DNA from: Stutzerimonas kunmingensis
Lineage (GTDB): Bacteria; Pseudomonadota; Gammaproteobacteria; Pseudomonadales; Pseudomonadaceae
Length of the DNA: 64,000 nucleotides
Assembly (NCBI RefSeq): GCF_021432085.1
Contig: NZ_CP090366.1
Coordinates: forward strand, 3,100,001-3,164,000
Direction: 5' to 3'
Of the stretch, positions 57,646-64,000 are shown one piece after another. Every line of letters starts with the position of its first letter. Position 1 is the first letter of the stretch. Position numbers and translations under genes: made by a program. The notes under the pieces are model-generated. The model was given only the letters and a program-made list of their open reading frames with translations, did no database searches and was not told where the DNA came from.

Positions 57646-57707
57646 CCAGTACTCCTCGTGCCGCCCCGCTCGGCCGGTCTTCGGCCATCATGCGGCGGCT
57701 TCGCGCC

Positions 57708-60026
57708 TCAAAGGGGCCGCTCGCCTTCGATCAGCTCCCGGATCGCCGTCAGCGCCCGAGCCCGGGCCTGAGCCAGTTGCGCGGGTGACAGTCCCGGCGG
57801 CTGTTCCAGTCCTTCCGGCAGCGGTGCTACGCCCAAGGCCAGGTGGACTTCCTCGGTGCGCCGTTCACGCTTGATCCGCCCCGCCGCGACCAGCCCGTCA
57901 TAGATCCGCCCGACCCGATCCTGCTGCCGCGGCGTGCCGCGACTGCCCGCCGCCCGGTCGATGATGCCCAGGCGGCGTTCGAGCGCATGGTGCAGCCGGG
58001 CTTTCATGTGGCGGCGGACGGGCAAGGGAAACACCGCCACTGGACGCCCCGTCATGCAGGCCTCGGTGAGCATGGAGACGCTCTCGCCGGTGACCACGAA
58101 GGCATCGGCCAGGGCCAGCAGGGCCCGGTAGGGATTCTCGTCGCCACTGCCAAAGCGGTAGCTGAACACCGGCGTCTCGACCGCCGCCAGCAACGCCTGG
58201 CTGGCGGCGGCCGGCGTGCGCGGGCTGGTCGACACCAGCAGCGACCCGCCGCGGGCGGCCACCGCCGCACTGGCCTGCCGGCCCAGCTCGGCGGCGACGG
58301 CGGCATCCAGCCGATAGGGCGTGCTGTCGCCCCCGACCAGCAGCGCGACCCAAGGCCGCGGCAGTTCGGCGAAGCGCTGCCGCCAGGCCTCGAGCGCCGC
58401 GTCGTCCAGCGGCCGCTCGGTGGTGAAGGGCGCCGGCATGTCCACCACGTTGCCGCGCAGCGGAAGGCCATACTGCGGCGTGGTGAGCACCAGGTCGAAG
58501 TCGCCCAGCGGCGCCCGCGGCCGCCCTACCACCACCGAGCGGGTGTGTCCGCCGGAGCGCTGGCAGATGCGCCGCGCCAACGGCGCCGTGCGCCGTCCCG
58601 CACTGATCACCAGGTCCGGCCAGGGCGGGGCCACCGCTGCCTGCGAATCCTCGTCCGCCGCGGGCTGCTTGAGTTCGTAGGGCCAGCCGAGCGCCTCGGC
58701 GATTGCCGTGATCTGGGCGTTGTCGCCGGCATGCTGGCCCAGCAGCACCCAGACCCGCGGCTGCCCGTTCTGCTCGGCCGAACGCAGCGGAAAGTCGGCG
58801 CGGAAGCGATGCACGCGGCCCTCGGCGTCCGTGCAGTCGAGCTGCCAGCAGCGCTGTGGATAGCGCAAGGCGATGCGCCGCAGCAACAGGCGCCATTCGG
58901 AGACGCTGCCGAGCTGCGACATCGGCGGCCCGAGCGCCGCCTTCACGTAGACCCACTTGCCGGCCTGCTCGAACAGCCGCGCCAGCAGCCAGGGAATGTC
59001 CTCCACCGGCAGACGCTCCAGGCCGTGCGCCGCGACCGTCTCGCAGACCGGCAGGTCGTCCCGGCGCAACTGGTCGAACGACCAGCGCACCGTCGAGTCT
59101 TCAGCCCTGCCGGCGTCCCACGACCCGACGAGCGCCAGGCGGTTGGTCGTCCCTGCCTCCCGATCGGCGCCGAGTTCGGCGGGCAGAGCCGTGAGCGAGG
59201 CTGGCGGCCCCGGCTGCCGGCAGGCCGCGGCGAAGCCCGGACTGGGACGGGCAGCCGTGTAGATGGCGTAACCCGCCGCGTCGGCCGCCTGCTCGAGCCC
59301 GAGGAAATATTCGGCGTACGGGTGGATATGGTAGGAGTACTGCTCGGGCGTAGGGCGCCATGGCTGCAGGTGCAGCGTCGTGTAATGCAGCAGCCGGGAC
59401 TGGCCATGCCGGTATTCCAGATCCCGCGCGTGCCACAACGGATCGAGTGCGCCCCATAGTCCCGGCTCGGCGGCGGCCTCGGCGTGCAGCGCCTTCTTGC
59501 TCTCCCGGCAGGCCTTGGCGAAGGTCCAGCAGCGCGCCATGCGCTCGCAGTCCATCAACATGACCGCGGTGTCCTGAGTGGACAGGGCCAGGTAGGCGTG
59601 GCCGTCCATCGACTGGTCGAACAACAGCGCGGGGTCGGCGGTGTACAGCTGGTCGACGTCGTTGTAGATCGCCCGGCCGTGCCGGCCGGCCAGGTCGGGG
59701 ATGGCGAACCGGTAGTTGGTGAAGCCGGTACGCCAGCCTTCCTGGCGGAAACCCGGCAGGCCGGTCATCCGGTAGACCTCGTAGCGCCGCAGCGGATCGC
59801 GCACGCGCTCCAGTGCGTAGAAGAAGATCCGTTCCGCACGGTGCTGGGCCGGCTCCGTGCCGAGGAACAGGCGCACCGGGGGCCTGGCCGGCGCTCCCGG
59901 GGCCGCCTCGAACACCACCGGCACGATGACCGGTACATCCTGCCCCGAGGCGCCGGCAGTCGCATCGGGTTTCGTGGCGGCGACCGGCTCTGCCGGTTCG
60001 CCTGTGGAGCGTGAAACGAAAGTCAT
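57708..60026 (-). CDS. Two-domain protein: glycosyltransferase-like domain plus ELM1-type domain
   Basis: A 772-residue protein. Residues about 45-330 look like a GT-A glycosyltransferase of the GT8 kind, with RYEVYRMTGLPGFRQEGW and the acidic metal motif in AIYNDVDQLYTADP. Residues about 430-700 match the ELM1 (mitochondrial fission ELM1-like) family, with VWVLLGQHAGDNAQITAIAE, ISAGRRTAPLARRI, LVGGDSTPYRLDA and the glycosyltransferase-B-like VVTGESVSMLTEACMTGRPV. ELM1 proteins in bacteria are often encoded in LPS clusters. The start at 60026 has a GAGGG site; ATG at 60131 is an alternative. Confidence 0.78.
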   Translation of the reverse strand: MTFVSRSTGEPAEPVAATKPDATAGASGQDVPVIVPVVFEAAPGAPARPPVRLFLGTEPAQHRAERIFFYALERVRDPLRRYEVYRMTGLPGFRQEGWRTGFTNYRFAIPDLAGRHGRAIYNDVDQLYTADPALLFDQSMDGHAYLALSTQDTAVMLMDCERMARCWTFAKACRESKKALHAEAAAEPGLWGALDPLWHARDLEYRHGQSRLLHYTTLHLQPWRPTPEQYSYHIHPYAEYFLGLEQAADAAGYAIYTAARPSPGFAAACRQPGPPASLTALPAELGADREAGTTNRLALVGSWDAGRAEDSTVRWSFDQLRRDDLPVCETVAAHGLERLPVEDIPWLLARLFEQAGKWVYVKAALGPPMSQLGSVSEWRLLLRRIALRYPQRCWQLDCTDAEGRVHRFRADFPLRSAEQNGQPRVWVLLGQHAGDNAQITAIAEALGWPYELKQPAADEDSQAAVAPPWPDLVISAGRRTAPLARRICQRSGGHTRSVVVGRPRAPLGDFDLVLTTPQYGLPLRGNVVDMPAPFTTERPLDDAALEAWRQRFAELPRPWVALLVGGDSTPYRLDAAVAAELGRQASAAVAARGGSLLVSTSPRTPAAASQALLAAVETPVFSYRFGSGDENPYRALLALADAFVVTGESVSMLTEACMTGRPVAVFPLPVRRHMKARLHHALERRLGIIDRAAGSRGTPRQQDRVGRIYDGLVAAGRIKRERRTEEVHLALGVAPLPEGLEQPPGLSPAQLAQARARALTAIRELIEGERPL

Positions 60027-60177
60027 GCGTCCCTCGTGTGTTCGAACATGGCGCCTGTTTGGCGGGATCGGCTGCGGAAATATATAGTCCACGGGCGCTG
60101 GCTGCGCCTGTTTGTTCGAATCCTGCACCATCGTCCGGCCTCGGTCGATGGGCCTACTGCCCGGACTGCCACCCCCC

Positions 60178-61068
60178 ATGATCCGTCTCCTGCACATTTC
60201 CGACACCCATTTCGGCACCGAGCAGAACGCCGTTGTCGAAGCCCTGCTGTGCCATGTGCAGGAGCAGCCGGCCGACCTGCTGGTGCTGTCGGGCGACATC
60301 ACCCAGCGCGCGAAGCCCGGCCAGTTCGCCGCGGCGAAGCGTTTCGTGGAGCGAGTGCAGGCGCTTGGCGTGCCGGGCAGCCTGATCATTCCCGGCAACC
60401 ACGACCTGCCGCTGCACAACCTCGCAACACGCTTTCTCGCACCCTACGGTCGTTACAGCCGCGCCTTCGGCGAGGACCTCGAGCCCGTCTTCGAAAACGA
60501 CGAGCTGCTGATGATCGGGCTGAACACCACCCACCCCAGGCGCCGCAAGGACGGGGCGGTCACCGCGGCGCAGGTGGCGGCGGTGAGCGAACGGCTGCGG
60601 CGCTGCGAGCCAGGCAAGGTGCGCGTGGTAGTGGCCCACCAACCCTTTGGCGCCATGGCCGCCTCGGATGTGCGCAACCTGCAGCACGGTGCCGAGGAGG
60701 CCCTCGACCACTGGGCAGACGCCGGGCTGGATTTGGTCATGGGCGGGCACATCCACCTGCCCTATGTACTGCCGCTGAGCCAGCAGTATCCTCGCCTGAA
60801 ACGCGAAGTCTGGATCGTGCAGGCCGGCACGGCACTGTCCACGCGCCTGCGCGGCCATACGCCGAATTCGTTCAACCGGATCGTCATCACCGGCGGTCCG
60901 CAAAAGCAGGTGCGCGTCGAACGTTGGGATTACCAGGCGCAACTGGACCGCTTCCTGCTCGGTTCGCACTTCGACCTGCACTGGCCAGCCTGCTCAGCCG
61001 GCTGGACGGGTACAAGCCGGGCAAGCGGAGCACTGCATGGACACCGTCGAAAAGGAGGCATTTCATGA
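60178..61068 (+). CDS. Metallophosphoesterase, CpdA-like
   Basis: A 296-residue calcineurin-type phosphoesterase with all metal motifs: LLHISDTHFG, LSGDITQRAKPGQF, IIPGNHDLPLHN, VVAHQPFG and GGHIHLPYVL. CpdA-like members hydrolyse cyclic nucleotides or phospholipid/sugar phosphates. It diverges from the two-domain ELM1 gene and overlaps the following oxygenase by four bases, so it may act in the same envelope pathway. The start at 60178 (MIRLLHISD) is set by homology; an ATG at 60148 is possible. Confidence 0.88.
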   Translation: MIRLLHISDTHFGTEQNAVVEALLCHVQEQPADLLVLSGDITQRAKPGQFAAAKRFVERVQALGVPGSLIIPGNHDLPLHNLATRFLAPYGRYSRAFGEDLEPVFENDELLMIGLNTTHPRRRKDGAVTAAQVAAVSERLRRCEPGKVRVVVAHQPFGAMAASDVRNLQHGAEEALDHWADAGLDLVMGGHIHLPYVLPLSQQYPRLKREVWIVQAGTALSTRLRGHTPNSFNRIVITGGPQKQVRVERWDYQAQLDRFLLGSHFDLHWPACSAGWTGTSRASGALHGHRRKGGIS

Positions 61069-61898
61069 ACAAGCGTGTCGACCATCCCATCTCGCCCCTC
61101 GTTGCCCCTGGCACGGTCGAAGCCCGGCTCGGCGTGCTCCGTCACAGCGATGCGGGCGCCCACAAGGCGCAACCTTTTCCGCATCTGCGGATTGACCAAG
61201 CCCTGGATACCGCAGACTACCAGGCGCTGACAGCAAGTTTTCCGCCCCTGGAGCACTTCCGGCCCGATGCGGCGACCCTGAACAACCGGGTGCTGCGCCT
61301 GTCGGCCTCGCAGGTCATCGCCGAGGAAGGCTTTTCCACGCAGTGGAAAGCCTTCATGGAATAGCACACCTCACCAGCGTTCTGGCGGGACGTGCTGACG
61401 GTCTTCGGAGCGCAGATCCGCTCGCGCTACCCCCACCTCGAGCGCAAGCGCGGCAAACCGCTGGAGCAATGGTCCGTCGTTCGCCGCGGCGAAGGGGACT
61501 CGGGCGACGTCGCGCTCGACTGCCTGCTGGTGGTCAACACGCCGGTCACGGCGAAGGCCTCGCATGTCAAGGGGCCGCACGTGGACATGCGCAAAAAACT
61601 GTGGACGGGCCTGTTCTACATGCGTCCCGAGGAGGACCCGACGCCCGGCGGCGACCTGGAGCTGTTCGCCCCGCTCGGCGCGCTGCGCTTCGACCGCCAC
61701 GCCGTTCCTCGCCAGCAGGTGCGACAGGCCGGGCTGGTCGGTTATGCGCCAAACCGCTTCATAGGCTTCGTCAATGGCACCGATGCCTTGCACGCCGTCA
61801 CCGCCCGACCGCCAACCCCTTGGGCACGCCGATACGTGGATTTCGTGATCGAACTGCCGGACCCGGTCTTCTCGGTGCCGCAGATGATCAATGGCTGA
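61065..61898 (+). pseudogene. 2OG-Fe(II) oxygenase-like gene interrupted by an in-frame amber codon
   Basis: Translation begins at the ATG at 61065 behind an ideal AAAGGAGG site. It runs 99 codons to a TAG at 61362-61364 and then stays open in the same frame to 61898, for about 277 codons in all. The part after the stop contains a probable iron triad: KGPHVDMRKKLWTG (His-x-Asp) and NGTDALHAVTARPP (distal His). The sequence before the stop, QWKAFME, matches QAFMQELT in the intact relative at 63730, so the amber falls inside the conserved domain. As written only a 99-residue fragment would be made. Confidence 0.82.
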
Positions 61899-62541
61899 AG
61901 CCGCCTGTCGTCTGGCCAGAGCCCGCGGGGGTTCGCTGCTGGTGGCCACCGGCCCGCGTACAGCGCCTGACGTGGCAGACGCCTTCTTTGCCGGCATCGA
62001 GGTCCCCAGCTATCGCTATGCTTGGCACAGTGATGACGGCACCGATAATCCTTCCCGCGCTTACCTGGCGCTCTGCGATGAATTCATCGTTTCCGGCGAC
62101 AGTGAGTGTATGATGCAGGCCGAAGCCATTCCTACCGGCCGGCCGGTGCATGTCTTTCCGCTCGCTACACCAGCGAAGTCACGAAGCCGTCTGGGCCACC
62201 GGCTTGAAGCGTTCATGCATGGGCGCACGCGCGAGACCGGCACCCGCGGCACCCATCGCCAGCAGGACTGGAAAGGTCGGCTGTACGATCGCGCCTTCTG
62301 CCTGGGCCTGGTGCCTGCACCGCGCAACGCCGAGCGCCTGCACAATGTGCTCGCCATGCGCAATCTGGTTGAGGATGTCCGCAATGGATCGAGCGATACA
62401 TCGAACACTACCGCGCCACGCCGTCAGCGCATCGCAGTCTCCGACGAGGTGAGCGCTACGGTAGAGAGAATTCGCGAACGCGCCGGCGAGCATTACTGGC
62501 GCGAGCGAGTCAGTGCCAAGGACCACGCGAGTGACAGATGA
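61891..62541 (+). pseudogene. C-terminal fragment of an ELM1-family protein
   Basis: A 216-codon frame whose residues 8-160 align with the last quarter of the ELM1 domain encoded at 57708-60026: RGGSLLVATGPRTAP versus RGGSLLVSTSPRTPA, then SYRYAWHSDDGTDNPSRAYLA and SECMMQAEAIPTGRPVHVFP. The start lies inside the domain and the frame is closed by a TGA at 61885-61887. The N-terminal half is therefore missing. It overlaps the end of the broken oxygenase by eight bases. Probably non-functional. Confidence 0.78.
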
Positions 62542-62620
62542 CAATGATGGATAGAACCGGAACTGACGGAGCCCTCATGAACATTATGGTATTCGCTGCT
62601 GCGCCAGGGACACGATAAGC

Positions 62621-63643
62621 ATGGCCACAACGCCGCGCGTGACGGTCTTCATTCCGGTGCATAACCGTCAGCACTACATCACAACGGCCGTCGATAGCAT
62701 ACTGGCGCAGACGTTCGAGGACTTTGAACTGTTGATTGTCGACGATGGTTCGACCGACGCGACCCTCGACGTGCTGGCACGCTATCAGGACCCGCGCCTG
62801 CGTGTGGAAAGCAACCCGCGTAACCTGGGCATCCCGGCCACCCGCAATCGCGGCCTCGAGCTGGCGCGCGGCGAATATATCGCCCTGCTCGACAGCGATG
62901 ACATCTCCTGGCCGAACCGGCTCGCCCGTCAGGTCGAAACGCTGGATCGCCATTCCGACCTGGCTCAGATCGGCAGTGCCTGCGATTTCATGGATGCCGA
63001 AGGCCAGCGAATCAATCGTGTACGCCGCCAGCCGTTAGCGGCCGATGACGTCGCCGCCAGCCTGGCGTTCTACTGCGCGCTGACCAATCGCACCATTATG
63101 GCGCGCACGGCCATCCTGCGTGATTATCGTTATCGCGAGGACTTTCCGCGCTGCCAGGACTACGAGCTGCATCAGCGCCTGTCGCGAACGCAACGCATGG
63201 CCAATCTCGCCGACGTGCTGGTCTGTGGCCGCGAGCATGGCGGTCGTTTCACCAAGCAGACCGATGCGTTGGGGCGCGAGCGCAAGCGTGAAATCTGCCG
63301 ACGTGCGCTGATCGAGATTGGTATCACTCCAGGCGAAGAAGACCTCGATCGCCACTACGCGCTGGCGCGTCCGAAGAAGCTCGGCGCCGCGCTGAACAAG
63401 GACTATCTGGCCTGGGCCGAACAGTGGCTGGCCCGGCTCGACACCGCCAATCGGCGCAGTCAACGCCATGTGCCCGAGGCGCTGTCACGGGTCATGACCG
63501 AGCGCTGGGTAGAGCTATGCTGGCATGCACGCCGCCAGCTCGGAACAGGGGCATATCTGCACCTGATGCGTTCGCCGCTGGCCAGACGCGTACCTGCAGC
63601 GCTGTGGCGCCGCTTGCGAACGCCGCGTCCAGCGGCATCTTGA
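62621..63643 (+). CDS. Family 2 glycosyltransferase
   Basis: A 340-residue GT-A enzyme with VTVFIPVHNRQHYITTAVDS, LLIVDDGSTDATLDVL and the metal-binding ALLDSDDISWPNRLARQVE. The C-terminal third is basic (RRSQRHVPEALSRV and SPLARRVPAALWRRLRTP), suiting membrane association. It likely adds a sugar to LPS core or another envelope glycan. It lies 80 bases after the ELM1 fragment. Confidence 0.9.
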   Translation: MATTPRVTVFIPVHNRQHYITTAVDSILAQTFEDFELLIVDDGSTDATLDVLARYQDPRLRVESNPRNLGIPATRNRGLELARGEYIALLDSDDISWPNRLARQVETLDRHSDLAQIGSACDFMDAEGQRINRVRRQPLAADDVAASLAFYCALTNRTIMARTAILRDYRYREDFPRCQDYELHQRLSRTQRMANLADVLVCGREHGGRFTKQTDALGRERKREICRRALIEIGITPGEEDLDRHYALARPKKLGAALNKDYLAWAEQWLARLDTANRRSQRHVPEALSRVMTERWVELCWHARRQLGTGAYLHLMRSPLARRVPAALWRRLRTPRPAAS

Positions 63644-63729
63644 TGCCAACGTGAGCGCGACAACACCATCACTGTTACGGCAGGATATGTAACCTGCTCA
63701 TCGACGAGGCATAAGGGAAGGAGCACGTA

Positions 63730-64000
63730 ATGCGCTATCTGGATTTCGAGGCGCTGGCGCGCATGGATGCCAAGGCGTTCCAGCAGCAGCATCCCTACCC
63801 GTGGGCCAATCCGGCGGGCCTGCTGACCGATGAAGGTTACGCGGCGCTGCGTGAAACCCTGCCCGCCGCCGAGCGATTCGAGAAAGTCTTCGGCAAGCAG
63901 CGCCGTCACGGTCAGCAGCCCCATGACCGTCTGGCGCTGGAGTACTCGCCGGGGCTTGAACTCTCGCCGCATTGGCAGGCGTTCATGCAGGAGCTGACCG
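63730..64000 (+). CDS. 2OG-Fe(II) oxygenase-like protein, N-terminal part (runs off the right edge)
   Basis: Ninety codons are present, starting MRYLDFEALARMDAKAFQQQ, then YPWANPAGLLTDEGYAALRE and SPHWQAFMQELT. The pattern resembles the broken oxygenase at 61065 (LRIDQALDTADYQALTASFP, QWKAFME), so both belong to the same family, found in Pseudomonas LPS clusters. A GGGAAGGAG ribosome site precedes the ATG. The iron-binding region lies beyond the window. Confidence 0.72.
   Translation, partial: MRYLDFEALARMDAKAFQQQHPYPWANPAGLLTDEGYAALRETLPAAERFEKVFGKQRRHGQQPHDRLALEYSPGLELSPHWQAFMQELT

Noticed and set aside
57843..59459. 538-codon plus-strand frame opposite the ELM1-type gene
   Set aside because: High GC makes antisense frames long here; the minus-strand product has clear motifs while this one is arginine-rich low complexity.
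53000..60000. Foreign origin inferred from base composition
   Set aside because: The stretch looks more GC-rich than the core genes, but I did not compute values and GC-rich coding is normal in this family, so I do not use it as evidence.
61362..61364. Amber codon as pyrrolysine or programmed readthrough
   Set aside because: No pyrrolysine genes are visible, pseudomonads do not use it, and the adjacent ELM1 fragment shows that this area is already decaying.

Overview
The window is a GC-rich stretch of a gammaproteobacterial chromosome. Gene order points to the Pseudomonadaceae (Pseudomonas or Stutzerimonas): fliE-fliF, pyrF, etfBA/etf-QO, then tatD-pilZ-holB-tmk-mltG-pabC-fabF-acpP-fabG-fabD-plsX-rpmF-yceD, maf, sppA, rluC and rne follow each other as in P. 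aeruginosa. The species cannot be fixed from the sequence alone.

Zone 1 (1-39,313) is conserved core. It begins inside fliF, with fliE behind a well-formed sigma-54 promoter. Next come a BenE-type transporter, two oxidoreductases, pyrF, and a CHASE4-PAS-GGDEF-EAL protein broken by one extra base. Lipoproteins, a MocR-type regulator and a periplasmic binding protein follow. The electron-transfer flavoprotein genes and their quinone oxidoreductase diverge from a region carrying a PsrA-like operator. A TetR gene and a class V aminotransferase lead to a probable RgsA small RNA. The rest is the large fatty-acid/lipid/DNA-replication cluster transcribed leftward, and rne with a long leader.

Zone 2 (about 39,315-41,440) is a junction. 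It holds a decayed insertion-sequence end and a complete IS1380-family element with 16-bp perfect inverted repeats.

Zone 3 (41,442-about 57,650) is the most interesting part: an apparently complete bacterial sphingolipid locus. The leftward arm encodes an ABC exporter, serine palmitoyltransferase, a dedicated acyl carrier protein, a ceramide reductase-like epimerase and a fatty acyl-AMP/ACP ligase. The rightward arm encodes a GNAT-fold ceramide synthase-like protein, a MobA-like nucleotidyltransferase, extra LptF- and LptG-like permeases, a CDP-alcohol phosphatidyltransferase, a diacylglycerol kinase-family lipid kinase, a Tam41-like CDP-lipid synthase and an LpxO-like hydroxylase; a LicC-like cytidylyltransferase and a second LpxO-like hydroxylase lie on the opposite strand. 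Read together these propose synthesis of ceramide, phosphorylation to ceramide-1-phosphate, activation to CDP-ceramide, addition of a polar or anionic headgroup and export to the outer membrane. The CDP-ceramide step and the headgroup are inference.

Zone 4 (57,700-64,000) resembles an envelope glycan (probably LPS core) cluster: a two-domain glycosyltransferase/ELM1 protein, a metallophosphoesterase, a 2OG-Fe(II) oxygenase interrupted by an amber codon, a C-terminal ELM1 fragment, a family 2 glycosyltransferase and the start of another oxygenase. The broken genes suggest the right edge of the acquired segment lies near 61,890.
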